Below are positions 10,985 through 22,717 of a DNA stretch of 64,000 bases, in pieces; the stretch's first letter is position 1; every line of letters starts with the position of its first letter. The notes below the pieces were generated by a model, which saw only the letters and a list, made by a program, of their open reading frames with translations, was not told the origin of the DNA and searched no databases. This DNA is from Pestalotiopsis fici W106-1 (Eukaryota > Ascomycota > Sordariomycetes > Amphisphaeriales > Sporocadaceae): contig NW_006917100.1 in NCBI RefSeq assembly GCF_000516985.1, forward strand, positions 2,407,490 through 2,471,489, read 5' to 3'. Both the position numbers and the translations under genes were made by a program.

Positions 10985-13051
10985 TTACAAGGTGAACTTT
11001 TGTGCTTTCCGAAGCCGCAGTCCAAACTTGAAGAACAATATAGGTGTCGGGATCATGGCGATGCAGATGAATCCCAGTAGAGAGTTGCCCCATCCAAGAC
11101 CCAAGGCCTCATACATTGGTGGTCCTGCCAGCGGTAGCAGTGCACCGACAAGACTGCGGAGCACAGTGCTTGCAGCAATGGCAGAGGCAGCGTACATGGG
11201 ATAACTGTCAACGATGTAGGTCGTAAGCGGCAGAAAGATTCCTACGGCACCAAAGCCGTACGGAATCAGTGAGAGGGTAGTTGCAGCCCAGTGAACCTTG
11301 TAGTAAGCGCACCAGCCATACCAGAATAGGGTCACGGGCAAGAATAAGCTGAACGATATGCTTATCTTCAGCCTCATTTCCGGTTCAAAGACGCCACCGT
11401 TGGCCTGAGCCATCTTGACCACGGACTTGTCCGAGAACAGTGTAACAAGAGCCCACGCGATGAGATTACCGACGCCCATGGCAAGATACACGAGACCTGT
11501 CAGCCTCACCTCGAAGCCATATGTCTCTTCAAACACGGTTGGTATAGTTGTGAAAAGCAAGTAGAGCACGCCGTAGACGAATGCAATATACAGGGAGACG
11601 AAAAAGACCAGAGGCGACAGGAATAGCAACTTCAGGGGGCGTATAAGACCGTTGACCATGGTGCGCGATCCGCTCTGATGTTGGTTGTTGTCGTAGCAGC
11701 TTTTTAGGTCATCTCGGCCGAGTTCCTTTCGGAGACGCGCCGTCTTTCTCTCAATCAGCTTCTTATCTAATATGTAGAACCAGATTAGCTTCTCCATTTG
11801 CTGATGAAGATTATGTCCTGTAAACAAGAATGGAAGTATGGACTGCAAGACAAAAATATTGGACGTGGAATGTAAAGATACAGGATAAAAACTTGTCCAT
11901 GTCATGTAAATTGAAAACTTACGACTTGTTTCCTTGTTGAGAATCTCGATCAATACGGTGATGATGACGGCGATAATCAGGACGATCCAGAAATCCCAAC
12001 GCCAACCAATGGAATCAGCGACGAAACCACCCACCAAGGGGCCAATAGTAGGTCCTGTATTTGACCGCTCTTAGCTCTTGTTCTCGTTGAAGACTTCTAT
12101 TCCATAAGCTTATAGACATGGCAACTTACCGAATAGCGGTCCCAAAGTCCATATGCCCATGGCAAAACCTCTTCGATCTGGTTGAAACATGTCACCAATG
12201 ACGCCGCCGCCTAGTGTCTTGAGCCGAATCAGCGAACTGCCATGTGATATTGTATGATAAACCTACCAGACATCCGGCGCCACCAAGGCCGGTAAAGAAG
12301 CGAAACACAATGAGGGTGGCGATATTTGGGGCAAGGGCACAACCTATTTGCCATACACAGAAAAATATATTGGCAGCACCCAAGACTGGCTTTCGTCCGT
12401 AAATCTCGGAAAGAGGCGCCAGAAACAACGGACCAACAACATATCCCAGCAGGTAAATGCTGACCGTCATGGATCCCACAATGGAGACGTCGTTGTGGAA
12501 TTCGGCGTCGAGTTTGGAAATGCCGGGAGAGAGAATAGACGAGGCAAAGGGCGTCAGGAGCGTGATGGCAGCCAGCAACCCGACCAACAGCCACTTCTTC
12601 CACATGGGAAAGTTGAGGGGCATTTCTGGATCGTCCTGTCCCTCCCACCCAACGACTCCTTCGTCGAGGTCCATGACTGGTAGCAACTCATAGCGCAGAC
12701 CTTTGCGGTCGGTCTTGCTGCGCCGACTCACGATGCTCAGGACACGAGAAGCCTTGCTCCGGACGCTGGCGCGGGTCTCTACTCGAACAGCCTTGTTTGA
12801 AAAAGTCAGATGAATTATCTAAAGATGTCAATGCCAAGGGGAAGAGCTAGTCAACATACGCTGTGCAAGCTCTGCAAGTCCATGTCGAACTCGTGGCCAG
12901 GGATTTGTTTCTCGACATCTTCGTGGCTGGAATCAGGCAGACCGGTGATGCCGTCACTCTCATGCGAAAGCCGCGGCTGAACTTCGCGTGCTTTGGACGA
13001 AGCCGTCGATGGGCGCGAGGCACCATGCTCATCGCCTGCCTTTTCGCTCAT
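10985..13051 (-). CDS. MFS drug/H+ antiporter, DHA1 type (572 aa)
   Basis: Five exons, read from 13051 down to 10985, with introns at 12792-12859, 12218-12266, 12055-12129 and 11767-11922, give 573 codons. A 60-80 residue hydrophilic N-terminus is followed by DPEMPLNFPMWKKW, the usual entry of fungal DHA1 multidrug transporters, and by about 12 membrane segments. LGYVVGPLFLAPLSEIYGRK is the MFS signature loop between helices 2 and 3. FFTGLGGAGC joins LGGGVIGDMF at the second splice site, which fixes that intron. Family members export toxic compounds, polyamines or secondary metabolites across the plasma membrane. The last intron is 156 bp with no in-frame stop, so a longer retained form is possible. 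Removing it gives the normal central loop (ET, four residues, LIERKTARLR). The exported substrate cannot be told from sequence. Confidence 0.9.
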
Positions 13052-14968
13052 GTTTTCAAATTATGTGTATCACCGTATGCGCGACAGGGGTGGAAGGAGG
13101 GATGAAAGGTACAAGAGTGCTTGTATTTTGGTTCAATCGCGCATCGACAATGACAACGACGACATATCCCTTGTTATTATTTTTTTTCCCCAACTCTCCC
13201 TGGCAGATGCGATGCGAAACGGGAGGGAAGAAAAAAAAATCAATGATGAACAAATATGCAATGCAGGTCCCTTCGATTCCCTTACCCCCCAGTCGTCACA
13301 CAGTCCCCCAATCCAATCCCCAATCCCAGACTTCCGTGTCCGTTCCCCCCCTTCGGCAAGGTACAAGCGAAAACTGATGCACTGATGCAGGTTTGAGCCC
13401 ACTTTTCCCCTCGCTCGCACACATCTTTGCGCCTTCCACTTCCCGTTGTCAGGCAATACAAGCCGAAGCCGCGGTGTTAAGATATCTGAAGTCCGAAAAC
13501 CGTGGGACACCCCAACCTTGTTTTAGATCTTAGAGCGGGGCCATTGACGTTGGAGACGGGCAAGACTCGACAGGTAGGTAGCAGATGAAGCCGTTCATAC
13601 ATAGGTAAGTAAATGGATTGAGTCGCTAACTATACTCTTATTGGCGCCCCCAGTTTCTCCCCATACATACTTGCTCTCCTCTCTGTAGGTATCTAAGCTA
13701 GAGCAAAACCCAGTGAAGCCCCCCCCAGTCGAGGTCCCTGTTGCTTTACGAAAACAACGCCAAACGCCCACGACGGGAGCGTGACTCTAGGCAAAAGCTG
13801 GGCACCACGAGGCAATACGCCACGACATGCATAATTATATTCCCGTGTAATAGCCGCAGCCGAAAAAAAAAATTCAATTCGCAAGGCCAGTCAAATCAGC
13901 TCGGGAGGCCTGTCGGGAAGCGGAAGGCACTTTTACGGCATAGTGCATGTAACGATAGCCAACGACGACTGATTCCACGCGACCGGTAAGCATCTCTAGC
14001 ATCTGGCATCTCCCACCAAAGCACCATAGAAGAGGAATAGCTGGTCGGCTCTTTCTTCTTCTTCGTTTTCAAATAATACAGAGTGTCTGTCATACCTATC
14101 AGATAAGTACCTAGGCTACCGATCGGCCGTCTCTGCTCACCGCCCCTTAACGGAGCCCTTTCCTTCTTACTGTGGAGTTGAATTAGTTGTTACTAGGTTA
14201 GCCGGCTGGTTGTCTGGTTGCTTATATTGATTGAGCAATCGATTGTCAATGCTCAGCTAAAATAATTCTCTTGTTCATTGCAGTTCAAGTTCCTCTTGTC
14301 CCTATTATACAATACAGCATCACCCAAAACTAAAGTTGTATAATTATGCTAATACAATCAAGGGGCAAAAAAAAGACAATCACTACAACGTTCAGTTGCG
14401 GCTCTCACGATCGAAATGGACTAACTCATTGTGCTTCTCGACTCTATAGCTTACAAATCATGTCAGCACTTCTATACTTCGTTCCAAGACCAAAAAAGGT
14501 CACTTGGCAACCGGCGTGCCATCTTGGCGGCTACAGGCGCAGTGTGCACCTAAAACGAGGCCCTTGTTCGACTCGGATCGCGCTTGTTCGCAATGACTGC
14601 ACCGGCCACGCAGTATGTCAGAATTTAGCGCGACAACTATGCTCACTCGGCAGCGCGCACACGAACTTGGAACAATTGGACACACAAGTCATTCATCACA
14701 GGATATCAGGTATTACTGCAAAAAGGTGAGCAGGAGTATCCACTGCCGTTGTGGGACAATCACTTTCCGCCTACTGCAAAAGCAACGTGACTCTACGGCT
14801 CCTAGTTGGTTTCAACAATTCAATGTGAAAGGAAATGACATGGCCGACAGGTCTAGGTGTTATGGATGTCATCAACTATGTGACTCATAGAAGACTCGTG
14901 GTAAGGGAGCAACGATCTGCAAAACACTGACATCAACTACAGCAGATTATTAAACTTGACATTTCTGA
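13052..14968. other. Gene-free interval of 1.9 kb
   Basis: It should contain the promoter and 5' leader of the DHA1 transporter (rightward of 13051 on the minus strand) and the 3' end of the hydrolase gene. The frames present are short, overlap on both strands and have biased composition. No product is supported. Confidence 0.6.
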
Positions 14969-16457
14969 TTAGACCGAGAAAATTTCATCGAGCCAGTCGA
15001 ATGCAAACTGTGCTAGGTGCTGCTCTGCGCCCAGTTGGCAATGCTCGCCCGCTCCTAGATCCGTCGAAAAGACGTGATATGCGGCATCATGGCCGGGGCT
15101 GGCATTGTAGAATCCGGCCAATACTGGTTCCTGTCCTCCGACCAAATCGTCATTCTCACCTCGGCCAACCCAAGGGTATGCTGTGATGTTGTCCACCTTG
15201 TCTTGCGTCAGGGCATAGGCTCCCAGCTGGTCAATCCAGTCATAGTAGGAAGTTGTATTGGAAGTCCAGAGCCCCTGGCCCGTGATCCACTTGAAAATCG
15301 TAGGAGCCTCTGGCTGGCCGAGTTCATCTGTGCAAAGGAAAAAGTGGTAAGTATTTCGATTCTAGCGACAGTCGGGGCCATGTTCTTGCTCTCTTTGGGT
15401 ATGGGCAGGGTATCAAGAGTGGTGGCACTTGGCTCGGGTACTCACATTCAACAGCTTGATCAAAGTTGGTCGCATTGCCAGTTGCAAAGATTGTGGCGAG
15501 CTCTCCAAACTGGTCCAAAAGAGCCTTTTGCATATCATATAGACCGTCAATGGAAAGAACAGCCTTTATCCGGTGCTCGTGTGTAGCAGCCAGCGGGGCG
15601 AGCTGGCCTCCAAACGAGATGCCAACCAGCGCAATATTGTCCATGTCGACGTCTTCGCGGGTGGCGAGATAGTCCACGACAGGCGACACGACATTCCACC
15701 AATCCGGGATGAACCCGAGTCCTTGTTGACGTCGCACAGTCGGCTGGCCAGGACCTTCGTATGTGACCAGGTTCCAGCCGCGATCGACTACCTCCTTGCC
15801 CAGGCCGTGCCAAATGTCTTCCTGAGGTGCATCGTACCCGTCACCAATAATGACCGTTGGTAGTTTGGAAGTGTTTCCTTCCTGAGCTTTGAAGACATAC
15901 CCGGGGATCTCACACCCAGGACCTTGGATGGTAATATTCTGTCCTGGAATAGGAAGGTATGATATAGCCTCATGAAAGGTGCCGAGCACCGTGTCCCATA
16001 TCGAGTAGAGTCGAGGGTCGCTCACGTTGGCTGTCAGGTAGAAGCTGGCAAGCCGGTAGTAGGAAGACGCGCGAAAGAGGGCCTCGCGCTTGGATGTGGT
16101 CGTCCTGGCCTGCGAGGCCAGGCCATGGATCTGCTCTGCCAGCCAGTAAAATTCCTGATACCAGCTATCCTCGTCACCAGGCACGATTTGGCTAGCGGCA
16201 CGAAGGACCTCACTCGTGGCTGCGCCTCCGCCATTGGCCAGAGCGAGAGCTTCAGTCAAGATGAAAGAAAACTCGCTATCCTGGCTGAGGGGGTAAATCA
16301 AGTTGGTGCTATTCTGCGTGCCATTGTAGGCGGCCTATAAAGAGTTAATGCTTTGTTTTATGCAAATCACATCAGCTTAGTGGGTTTCGCTTACTTCTGC
16401 TATAGAACAGAGGCCGCAATGAGTGCTCAGAAAGAGCAGCGCGTTGGTGCACTTCAT
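14969..16457 (-). CDS. Secreted alpha/beta hydrolase, FrsA/DUF1100-like (436 aa)
   Basis: Three exons with introns at 16335-16394 and 15328-15445 give 437 codons. The first exon encodes a signal peptide (MKCTNALLFLSTHCGLCSIAE), so the enzyme is probably secreted, and several N-x-S/T sites (NGT, NST, NVS) fit that. A helical cap (LAEQIHGLASQ to YYRLASFYL) precedes the alpha/beta core. Catalytic features visible are the oxyanion region VIIGDGYDAP, the nucleophile elbow GISFGG, and a C-terminal GAGEHCQLGAEQH where the catalytic His is expected. This order resembles dihydropseudooxynicotine hydrolase and FrsA-type esterases or acylpeptidases. Substrate is unknown. It sits 0.5 kb from the stop of a transporter on the same strand, which could form an uptake pair. 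Confidence 0.85.
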
Positions 16458-16542
16458 TTTAATTGATACTTTTTTTTCGCTCCTGATTGTGCTTTTTCTG
16501 CTGGATTGATTTGATTAAGCTAAGTGATTGGGAACCTTTCAT

Positions 16543-16549
16543 ATTTATA
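16543..16549 (-). promoter_or_regulatory. Probable TATA element of the secreted hydrolase gene
   Basis: On the minus strand this reads TATAAAT, 86-92 bp upstream of the ATG at 16457. Motif and spacing fit a fungal core promoter. Confidence 0.4.
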
Positions 16550-16950
16550 CTTGAGTTTCCAGACTTGACAAGTTTTACCTTGGTGTCTTGAATTATAGGA
16601 TTCTATGAGATGGTGCGCAATATGATCAATCGCATTCGGATAAGTTGCTGCGCCACCGGGCCACGCATAGACTTCTCGCATTCGCAAGTAAGCCAATAGT
16701 GGATATAATATCACGGCTGCCTAATGCGTCAACTCAAACATCTGGGAATGATCGATGAGCTAGTGATCTATTTGATATCACAATTAAACCCTCAAGGACG
16801 GTTGATAATATTCCAACTTCATGTTCGTCATGTTCATCATTGCTGCTCTGCAATATTTAGGGAGCCATGCTTTCGAACAAAGCAAAACTATTCGCTTCCC
16901 CAAGTAGGCTACTCGGAAATAGCTGTGGCTTGGTATAAATATTCCTGTGT

Positions 16951-18521
16951 CTATTTTCCATGCGTCTCCAATAAATGCTCAAATTCTTCGTCGGCTCGCT
17001 CGAGATCAGTCTTGTTGCCCTCGGGCAAGAAATAGTAAATCGCAGAAGTGACGATGCCAACACCTCCAGCCACATAAAAGGTCGACGCCGGACCGGCCGC
17101 CGCACGTATTGGGGTGAAAACCTGGGTGCCGACCGCTGCTCCAGCCTTGCCGAATCCAGCGGCGATGCCATAGCCCATACCACGAGCTGCTGTTGGGAAT
17201 GACTCGCACGAAATCAGGCCGATGGTCGCTCCCGGTCCCAGATGGCCAAAGGCCTGCAGCAGTCCATATAGTACAACAAATGCCGGAAGAGCATCTTTGG
17301 TAAGCTTCTCATAGCAGCCACCAATGATGAAGCCAATAATAACATACCCTCCCACCAGACCGACGATGCCGGTCCAGCGGCGTCCAATCTTGTTGACCAG
17401 CCATGCGCCCACGAGAACTCCAGGAATGGGCATCAAGGCAAGATACAGCTGCCAAAGGGCAACGTGGCGAACATTCTTGCCAGGGACAAGGGAGTTGATA
17501 ATGACTGACGACATAATCGAGTTTGGGCTGTGCAAACAATAAGTACTTGTGATTCCAAGTGGCGAATCATGGGACGTGAGAGGCTGTCATTCTTACAAGT
17601 TTACAAAGTCATAGAGGAAGAATGCGGCTGAAGTTCCGAGGATGCGCCAAAAGTATTGTCTCAGCAGAAGCATCCACGGAATAGACCTCTTTTTAAAGTT
17701 ACTGCGGGTAAACAGCTTGCCATCTTGCATTCTCCATCTGAAGAGAACCACAGACATGGGCAGAAAGATGGCGAGGGCGTAAATAGCATGGAACGCGACC
17801 TTCAAGTCGTTGCCGCTACCGATCAAGGCCATGAGATAGACAAAGGTGCAAACGGCCGAACCTGTCGTCGCTTGCAGGGTCGAGATCAAGACCTGAATGG
17901 GTCCGCGCTGGGCGTTGAAATGCTCCTGTGAGCCCTCGAGTGCGGCCGCGGCCGAGGTCGGATACTCGCCTCCCACGCCCACCCCGGCGGCACCTCGCGC
18001 GATTGTCATGTACCAGAGCATTGCGTCTGTACCGTTGACCTGAAACGCAAGTGTTGACATTAAGCTGCCAATAACTACTAATCCCGAGGTGACGAGCACT
18101 AATTCCATCAATTCAACAGTGTTTCTTTGACGAGGTGTAAATAAATTACATGGGTATACGTACTGCCTCCCTTGCGGCTAAACTTGTCGGCCAGATATCC
18201 GAACACGACTATACCAATTACAGAGCCTACAAGCAGCGAGTTGGAGATTCGCGTCTGCACGGCCGAGGTGTAGATCTGAGTACCAATAATGTGGTTGAAG
18301 ATGACGTTTGTGGACGAAGCCAGGTTCTGCTGGTAGCCATCGGAAAAGTTGGCCAGGGCGCTGCCGACAATGGTGATGATGCTGCCAGTCTTTCTTGCCG
18401 AAGTGCCGTCTGGAGTTGCCGTTGTAGTAGCACCAGTCATGACAGCGGCACTGCCTGCATGCTTTTCGTCCAGCTGTGGCTGCTGGGCCCCAGACGATGG
18501 TGTCTGTTGCACGATGGACAT
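16951..18521 (-). CDS. MFS transporter, phosphate:H+ / glycerophosphodiester symporter type (478 aa)
   Basis: Three exons with introns at 18099-18163 and 17528-17596 give 479 codons. The start was set at MSIVQQTPSSG (18521); the frame extends further upstream, but that part is in the 5' leader. The protein has a 40-residue hydrophilic N-terminus and about 12 membrane segments. Helix 1 carries FSDGYQQNLAS, helix 4 carries GVGVGGEYPTSAAAALEGS, and the mid-protein has FFLYDFVNF, which is rebuilt across the second splice site. The GGEYP and FLYD motifs are characteristic of the PHS family, which includes Pho84 and the GIT glycerophosphoinositol permeases. The C-terminal half has NKIGRRW and ATIGLISCESFPTAARG. 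It probably imports phosphate or a phosphodiester. Which substrate is used cannot be decided from sequence. Confidence 0.88.
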
Positions 18522-19256
18522 GGTTGTGTATGTAGATATGCGCTTGCGACCTTTGGAGAGCTTGAGAGGGAGCTCCCATCTGAGGATGCAACAGAATCCC
18601 CAGACCCCAGGACGACTTATATGTAGGATGGATAAAGGATCATCCTTGGTGTACACAGGGAGAAAAAAAAATTAAAAAAAAAATCCAGAAGCCAGAACCG
18701 CCGTCCTCCGAGCGGTCGTAAGCGTTCGGACCGATGAACCCACTATAACCAGGTCCAAGTGGGAACTACAGACCGTTAAACAGTGGGCAGATGGTACAAT
18801 GCTAGCCTCCGAGGAGTTAAGTACTTCCACTTATCAGTGGCATCTCCGCAAGTTTTGACAAGGACCCTGAAACTTTTTGTGTCGAGTTTAGAAGAATCTC
18901 TTGATAAGAGCATCCATCCATCATCGGCTCTGATTATGGTGGTGGCGGACCGCCATGTGGAGAATTTAAAACTATTTGGCTTGTTGCCAAGATTGCTATA
19001 CTCAGGTCTTGGTTCGGAAACAGTATACAATGCCAAGAAAGTCACAACCCGTTCCCTGCCTATAAATGAATGCATTCTTCTCGCTTTGCTATGTTTCGTC
19101 ATGATGTTAAAGGTATGTATCTCTTTGTGCTGGATATTTTAATTTTGATTTTGATTATTGAAAAAAAAAAGATAGAGCGTATGCATAGCAATGTACTATG
19201 ATACTCTGTCGAAACTCTAAAACTACATGATATGAATCTAAATCACGTCTACAAGT
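18522..19256. other. Intergenic spacer, promoter side of the PHS-type transporter
   Basis: A TATA-like stretch on the minus strand (around 18613-18620) lies about 95 bp upstream of the transporter ATG. Poly-A runs occur at about 18661-18683. No gene is recognised; the 119-aa frame at 18783 has no visible similarity. Confidence 0.5.
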
Positions 19257-20288
19257 CTACAGTTTACTACTATTAGATTCGCTGCTCCCACTCTCTCCCC
19301 TCTTTGCAATATTTCGTGAAGCATCCAGTATCATGGCTACATGGTGGCTCAGCGCAACAATCTCGTTCTCTTGGTCCATAATGATAACCTCCAAATCCTT
19401 GCGCCCATTCGCAATCATCTTCGACTGAACCCTCACAAACATCCACTTGGCTCCTCCCTCAGGCAACAGCTTCTTCACGTCGAGATTGAGGGCCAGCGTC
19501 GGATACCAGTGTCTGTACAACTGCCGCTGTGAGACTGATGCACTTGCCATGGCGTCCTCGTCTTCGCTGTACGACTCGACCATGAGAGGAAACATGTCGC
19601 TGAGGAATCCGAGGCTCGTGTTGGTAAAGTTCTCTCCGCTCTTGAGCTTGATCCACTGCTCAACCACGCCCCGGTCGACCCGTCCGCTCTGCCGGACCGT
19701 GTACATGTTGGCGTTGAGCGACGCCTTGCGAAAGTCTGGCCGCGGCGACTTCCACTCGGTCCACGTGCCATCCGTGCCGTGCGCGGCCATCTTGACCAGA
19801 TCGGCGGGCGGCGGTGGCGGGTCGAGCCGCCACGCCGTGGGCAGGCTCAGGCCCGACTCGAGGGCAATGTTGGCGTGCGTGAGCACCACGAGGACCTCCT
19901 TCCGGCCCTCTTGCACCAGCGTGAGCCGTACCGTCGACGTCTGGCGCCCTAGCTTGAGATCCTCGACCTGGACGACTGCCGGACCAGCCGACGTCCGCTG
20001 CACAAAGTCTGCATGTAGGGAGATGCAATCTGGCTGGTTTTGGGACTTTAGCGTTGTGAGAAAGTGCTCCCGCGCGACCGACTGCAGGACCGAGGTCACC
20101 ACGCCGCCATTTGGTACTGGTACCGTCAGTCAGTTCAAGGCGCTTGAGCGGAATGCTTTGTGGGGGAGGGGGTCGGGGGGAGGGGTTTGTCTCCCACCAG
20201 ATCCAATGCACCATTCATCTGTAAAGTTGACGCGATATGAATGTGAGTCAATTGCCGTGACCTTGAGTATTTGCGCAAATGAGGCCAT
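19257..20288 (-). CDS. Acyl-CoA thioesterase-like hot-dog protein (316 aa)
   Basis: Two exons joined by an 81-bp phase 1 intron (20117-20197, GTGGGA..CAG) give 317 codons. The splice restores FTDEWCIGSVPNGGVVTSVL, the hallmark of fungal thioesterase-like proteins, where the W-x-x-G and NGG pair opens the first hot-dog fold. The second half (LGFLSDMFP, WYPTLALNLDVKKLLPEGG, WMFVRVQSKMIANGRKDLEVIIMDQENEIVALSHH) forms the second hot-dog unit. Such proteins hydrolyse acyl-CoA or act as accessory thioesterases in peroxisomes or in secondary metabolism. The C-terminus SSKL is a good match to a type 1 peroxisomal targeting signal (SKL). That supports a peroxisomal acyl-CoA thioesterase, for example in fatty-acid turnover. 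Confidence 0.88.
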
Positions 20289-20758
20289 ACTGCCGTGATA
20301 AAACGCAGCTGGTTGCTGCTCTCAACAATCGCAATCGCTAGCGAGAGACCCAAAGCAACGATCAAAGTAGCACAGTTGATAATTATACAATCGTAATCAT
20401 TTGGCATCACCCTGAATGAATAATCGCCCACTGGCCATTATTTAGATATTGTCTATCTACCGGTACTAGTGGACCTCGGCTAAGGACCCAAGGTGCAATG
20501 AGCACCTGGGGATCATTAATATTTTTTAGCGGCGCCGAGTCTTTTTACCCCGCAACAACCTTTGATGCACCCAGAAGCGATTTAATGATCGGTACTTGAT
20601 CCGTATGTTTATTATTATTCATATATGTATATGTATATGACGGAATATTGATTATTGCATTCTTATTAGCTCACCTTGTACTTGAATGAATCTATAGAAA
20701 GCGCTTGGCCTTTCCCATGGCATAGCATCATATCTATTGTATCGTCGTTGATGTCTGC
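20289..20758. other. Intergenic spacer
   Basis: About 470 bp between two minus-strand genes. It holds the promoter of the thioesterase and the 3' region of the sugar-type transporter, with AT-rich repeats such as ATATATGTATATGTATATG near 20621. No gene is seen. Confidence 0.5.
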
Positions 20759-22717
20759 TCACGAGGATACTTTGTCTAGACCCTCCTCGTGCACTTCTCC
20801 ATCCTTTGGTCGTGACAAGACGCCGACTTCAGGATCAACCACACTGTCCCCTTTCTTGGCTGCTTGGACCAAACCTGGCTGCTCGACCTTGAGACGTTCG
20901 CTGTGACAGGCGAGATTAGTAGTTTTCCTCGAAGCGTGACTGATTCGAGCGAGCTGGAATTTCATTGGGACGTGATTCCCTAGTGATGAACACGGCTAGC
21001 ATAAGCATGACTTACAAGGTCTTTTCCGCGTCCCACACCCAAGGAGTGGGCGCGGCGAACAACAGGTCCATCTCTTCGAGTGTTCGCTGATTCGACTCGG
21101 GGTATAGTGCCCATACAACTGGGATTGCTAGAATGTTGCATGCACCAAAGATGTGTAGGGTATTTTCGCCGATGGCGCTGAACATGACGGGACATAACAG
21201 TGTTAGCCAACCATTGCCGATCGACCAGCCAAAGACACCCCATGCGTTTCCTTTGGCTCGAACTTGAAGAGGGAATATCTCGGCTGTTGCGCAGAGTTAG
21301 TCATGAACATGATCATGGCCCTAAAGCTACGAAGAAAGGGGAAAAAAAAAAAAAAACCTAACCTGGATAGAGCCACGGTACAGTCAACCAAGTGGCGCCA
21401 AACACAGAGGTGAATATAAACACAAACGATGCTGCTGCGGCACCATATGAGTTTGCCTTGGCCACATCGCCATCTCTAGTAGCATCTTGGCCGAGACGTG
21501 AAAAGGCACCGGCAAGGAACATGGCAATCCCTTGGCCCACGGCTCCCCAGTACAGGGTCCATCGGCGGCCGATTCGGTCCAGTGTAAAGACACAGATGAG
21601 AGTTGCAAACATGTAAAAGATATTGTTCAGTCCGCTGATCCACTGACTCTTGACCGTATCGAAACCAGCAATGCGAAATATGGTTGGGGCGTAAATGGTG
21701 ACACCGGCAATACCGACCCATTCCTGGATAATCTGCAGCCAGATGACGAGTTGAACACGGCGCCCCGTATGGAGGTCCCCGGATCCAATGCCGAAGAACA
21801 TGTGAAAGTACGAGTTCTTGGACGACTCCTTGGACTCTAGTTGCACAATGTTGCGGATGTCCTGGTATTCAAGCTCGGCTCGCTTGGCATCATCGCCAGT
21901 GGACCCTCGGAGACGACGTAGAATGTAGCGAGCCTCTTCGTCACGTCCGACCTTGACAAGCCAGCGCGGAGATTCGGGAAAGAACCACACAGCCGCCAGG
22001 AGGACCAAGAGAGGGATGATCTGGAAAGCAATGGGGAATCGCCATCGAATGGCAGAATTACCATTGTCAATGTATGACAGACCAAACTCCAGCCAGTAGG
22101 CCACGACGACACCAAAAATGTTTAGAGTGAACTCAATGGCAATGAACTGTCCACGGGAGGTGTGTTCAGCCGTCTCAGTCGCCCAGACGGGCACAATGGC
22201 ATTGAGGATGCCGGTGCCAATGCCATTGACGGCTCGAGCTGGGAGATGAATCAGTCAGTGTCCGTCTCGGTTCTAGATAGTCCATCGGGACTCCGGCATT
22301 TCTAGTGTACTCACCGCAAATCATCCAGTCATGGTTCATGGCTGAACACTGCAGACACGCTCCAACAATGGCCCAGGCGGCTCCTACCGCAATAGTCTTT
22401 ACCCTTCCAATCTTGTCGCCGATCCAGCCGCCAAACATGCAGCCGAACAAGGTTCCGAGGTAGTAGACGGAGACGATGCCTCCCTGCAGCAAACTGTCCG
22501 TGATGATTGGCTCCTCGGTGACGGGGTCGACATAGCCAAAGCCCATCAAGTCAATGTAGTCTTTCGCGTTGTTCACGCCGCCCATCATGCCCTGGTCATA
22601 GCCGAAGAAGAAGATGGACAGTGCAGCAATGCAGTTGATGGCGATGAGAAGCTGGCGCTTCTCCAGTATGTTGGCAACGTTGAAGCCCGGGAGGCGTTCC
22701 ATGGTTGCGGTATCCAT
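20759..22717 (-). CDS. MFS sugar transporter (562 aa)
   Basis: Four exons with introns at 22239-22314, 21284-21362 and 20901-21015 give 563 codons. The ATG at 22717 is the first in frame; a second lies five codons later. Signature motifs of the sugar porter family are all present: FFFGYDQGMMGG in helix 1, GGWIGDKIGR, ARAVNGIGTG with VPVWATETAE, FFPESPRWLVK, and in the C-terminal half LDRIGRRWTLYWG and VPWLYPGAEIFPLQVRAKG, the latter split by an intron. The tail after WVWDAEKTFERLKVEQPGLV is typical of fungal hexose, pentose, glycerol or quinate permeases, probably at the plasma membrane. The exact sugar is not determinable. The third intron contains a 15-A run (plus strand) near its 5' splice site. 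Confidence 0.92.

Noticed and set aside
19447..20298. 283-residue plus-strand frame
   Set aside because: Complement of the thioesterase gene, whose minus-strand product matches a known fold.
10985..22717. Secondary-metabolite gene cluster
   Set aside because: Three transporters, a hydrolase and a thioesterase lie together, but no backbone enzyme (PKS, NRPS, terpene cyclase), oxidase or pathway regulator is present within the block.
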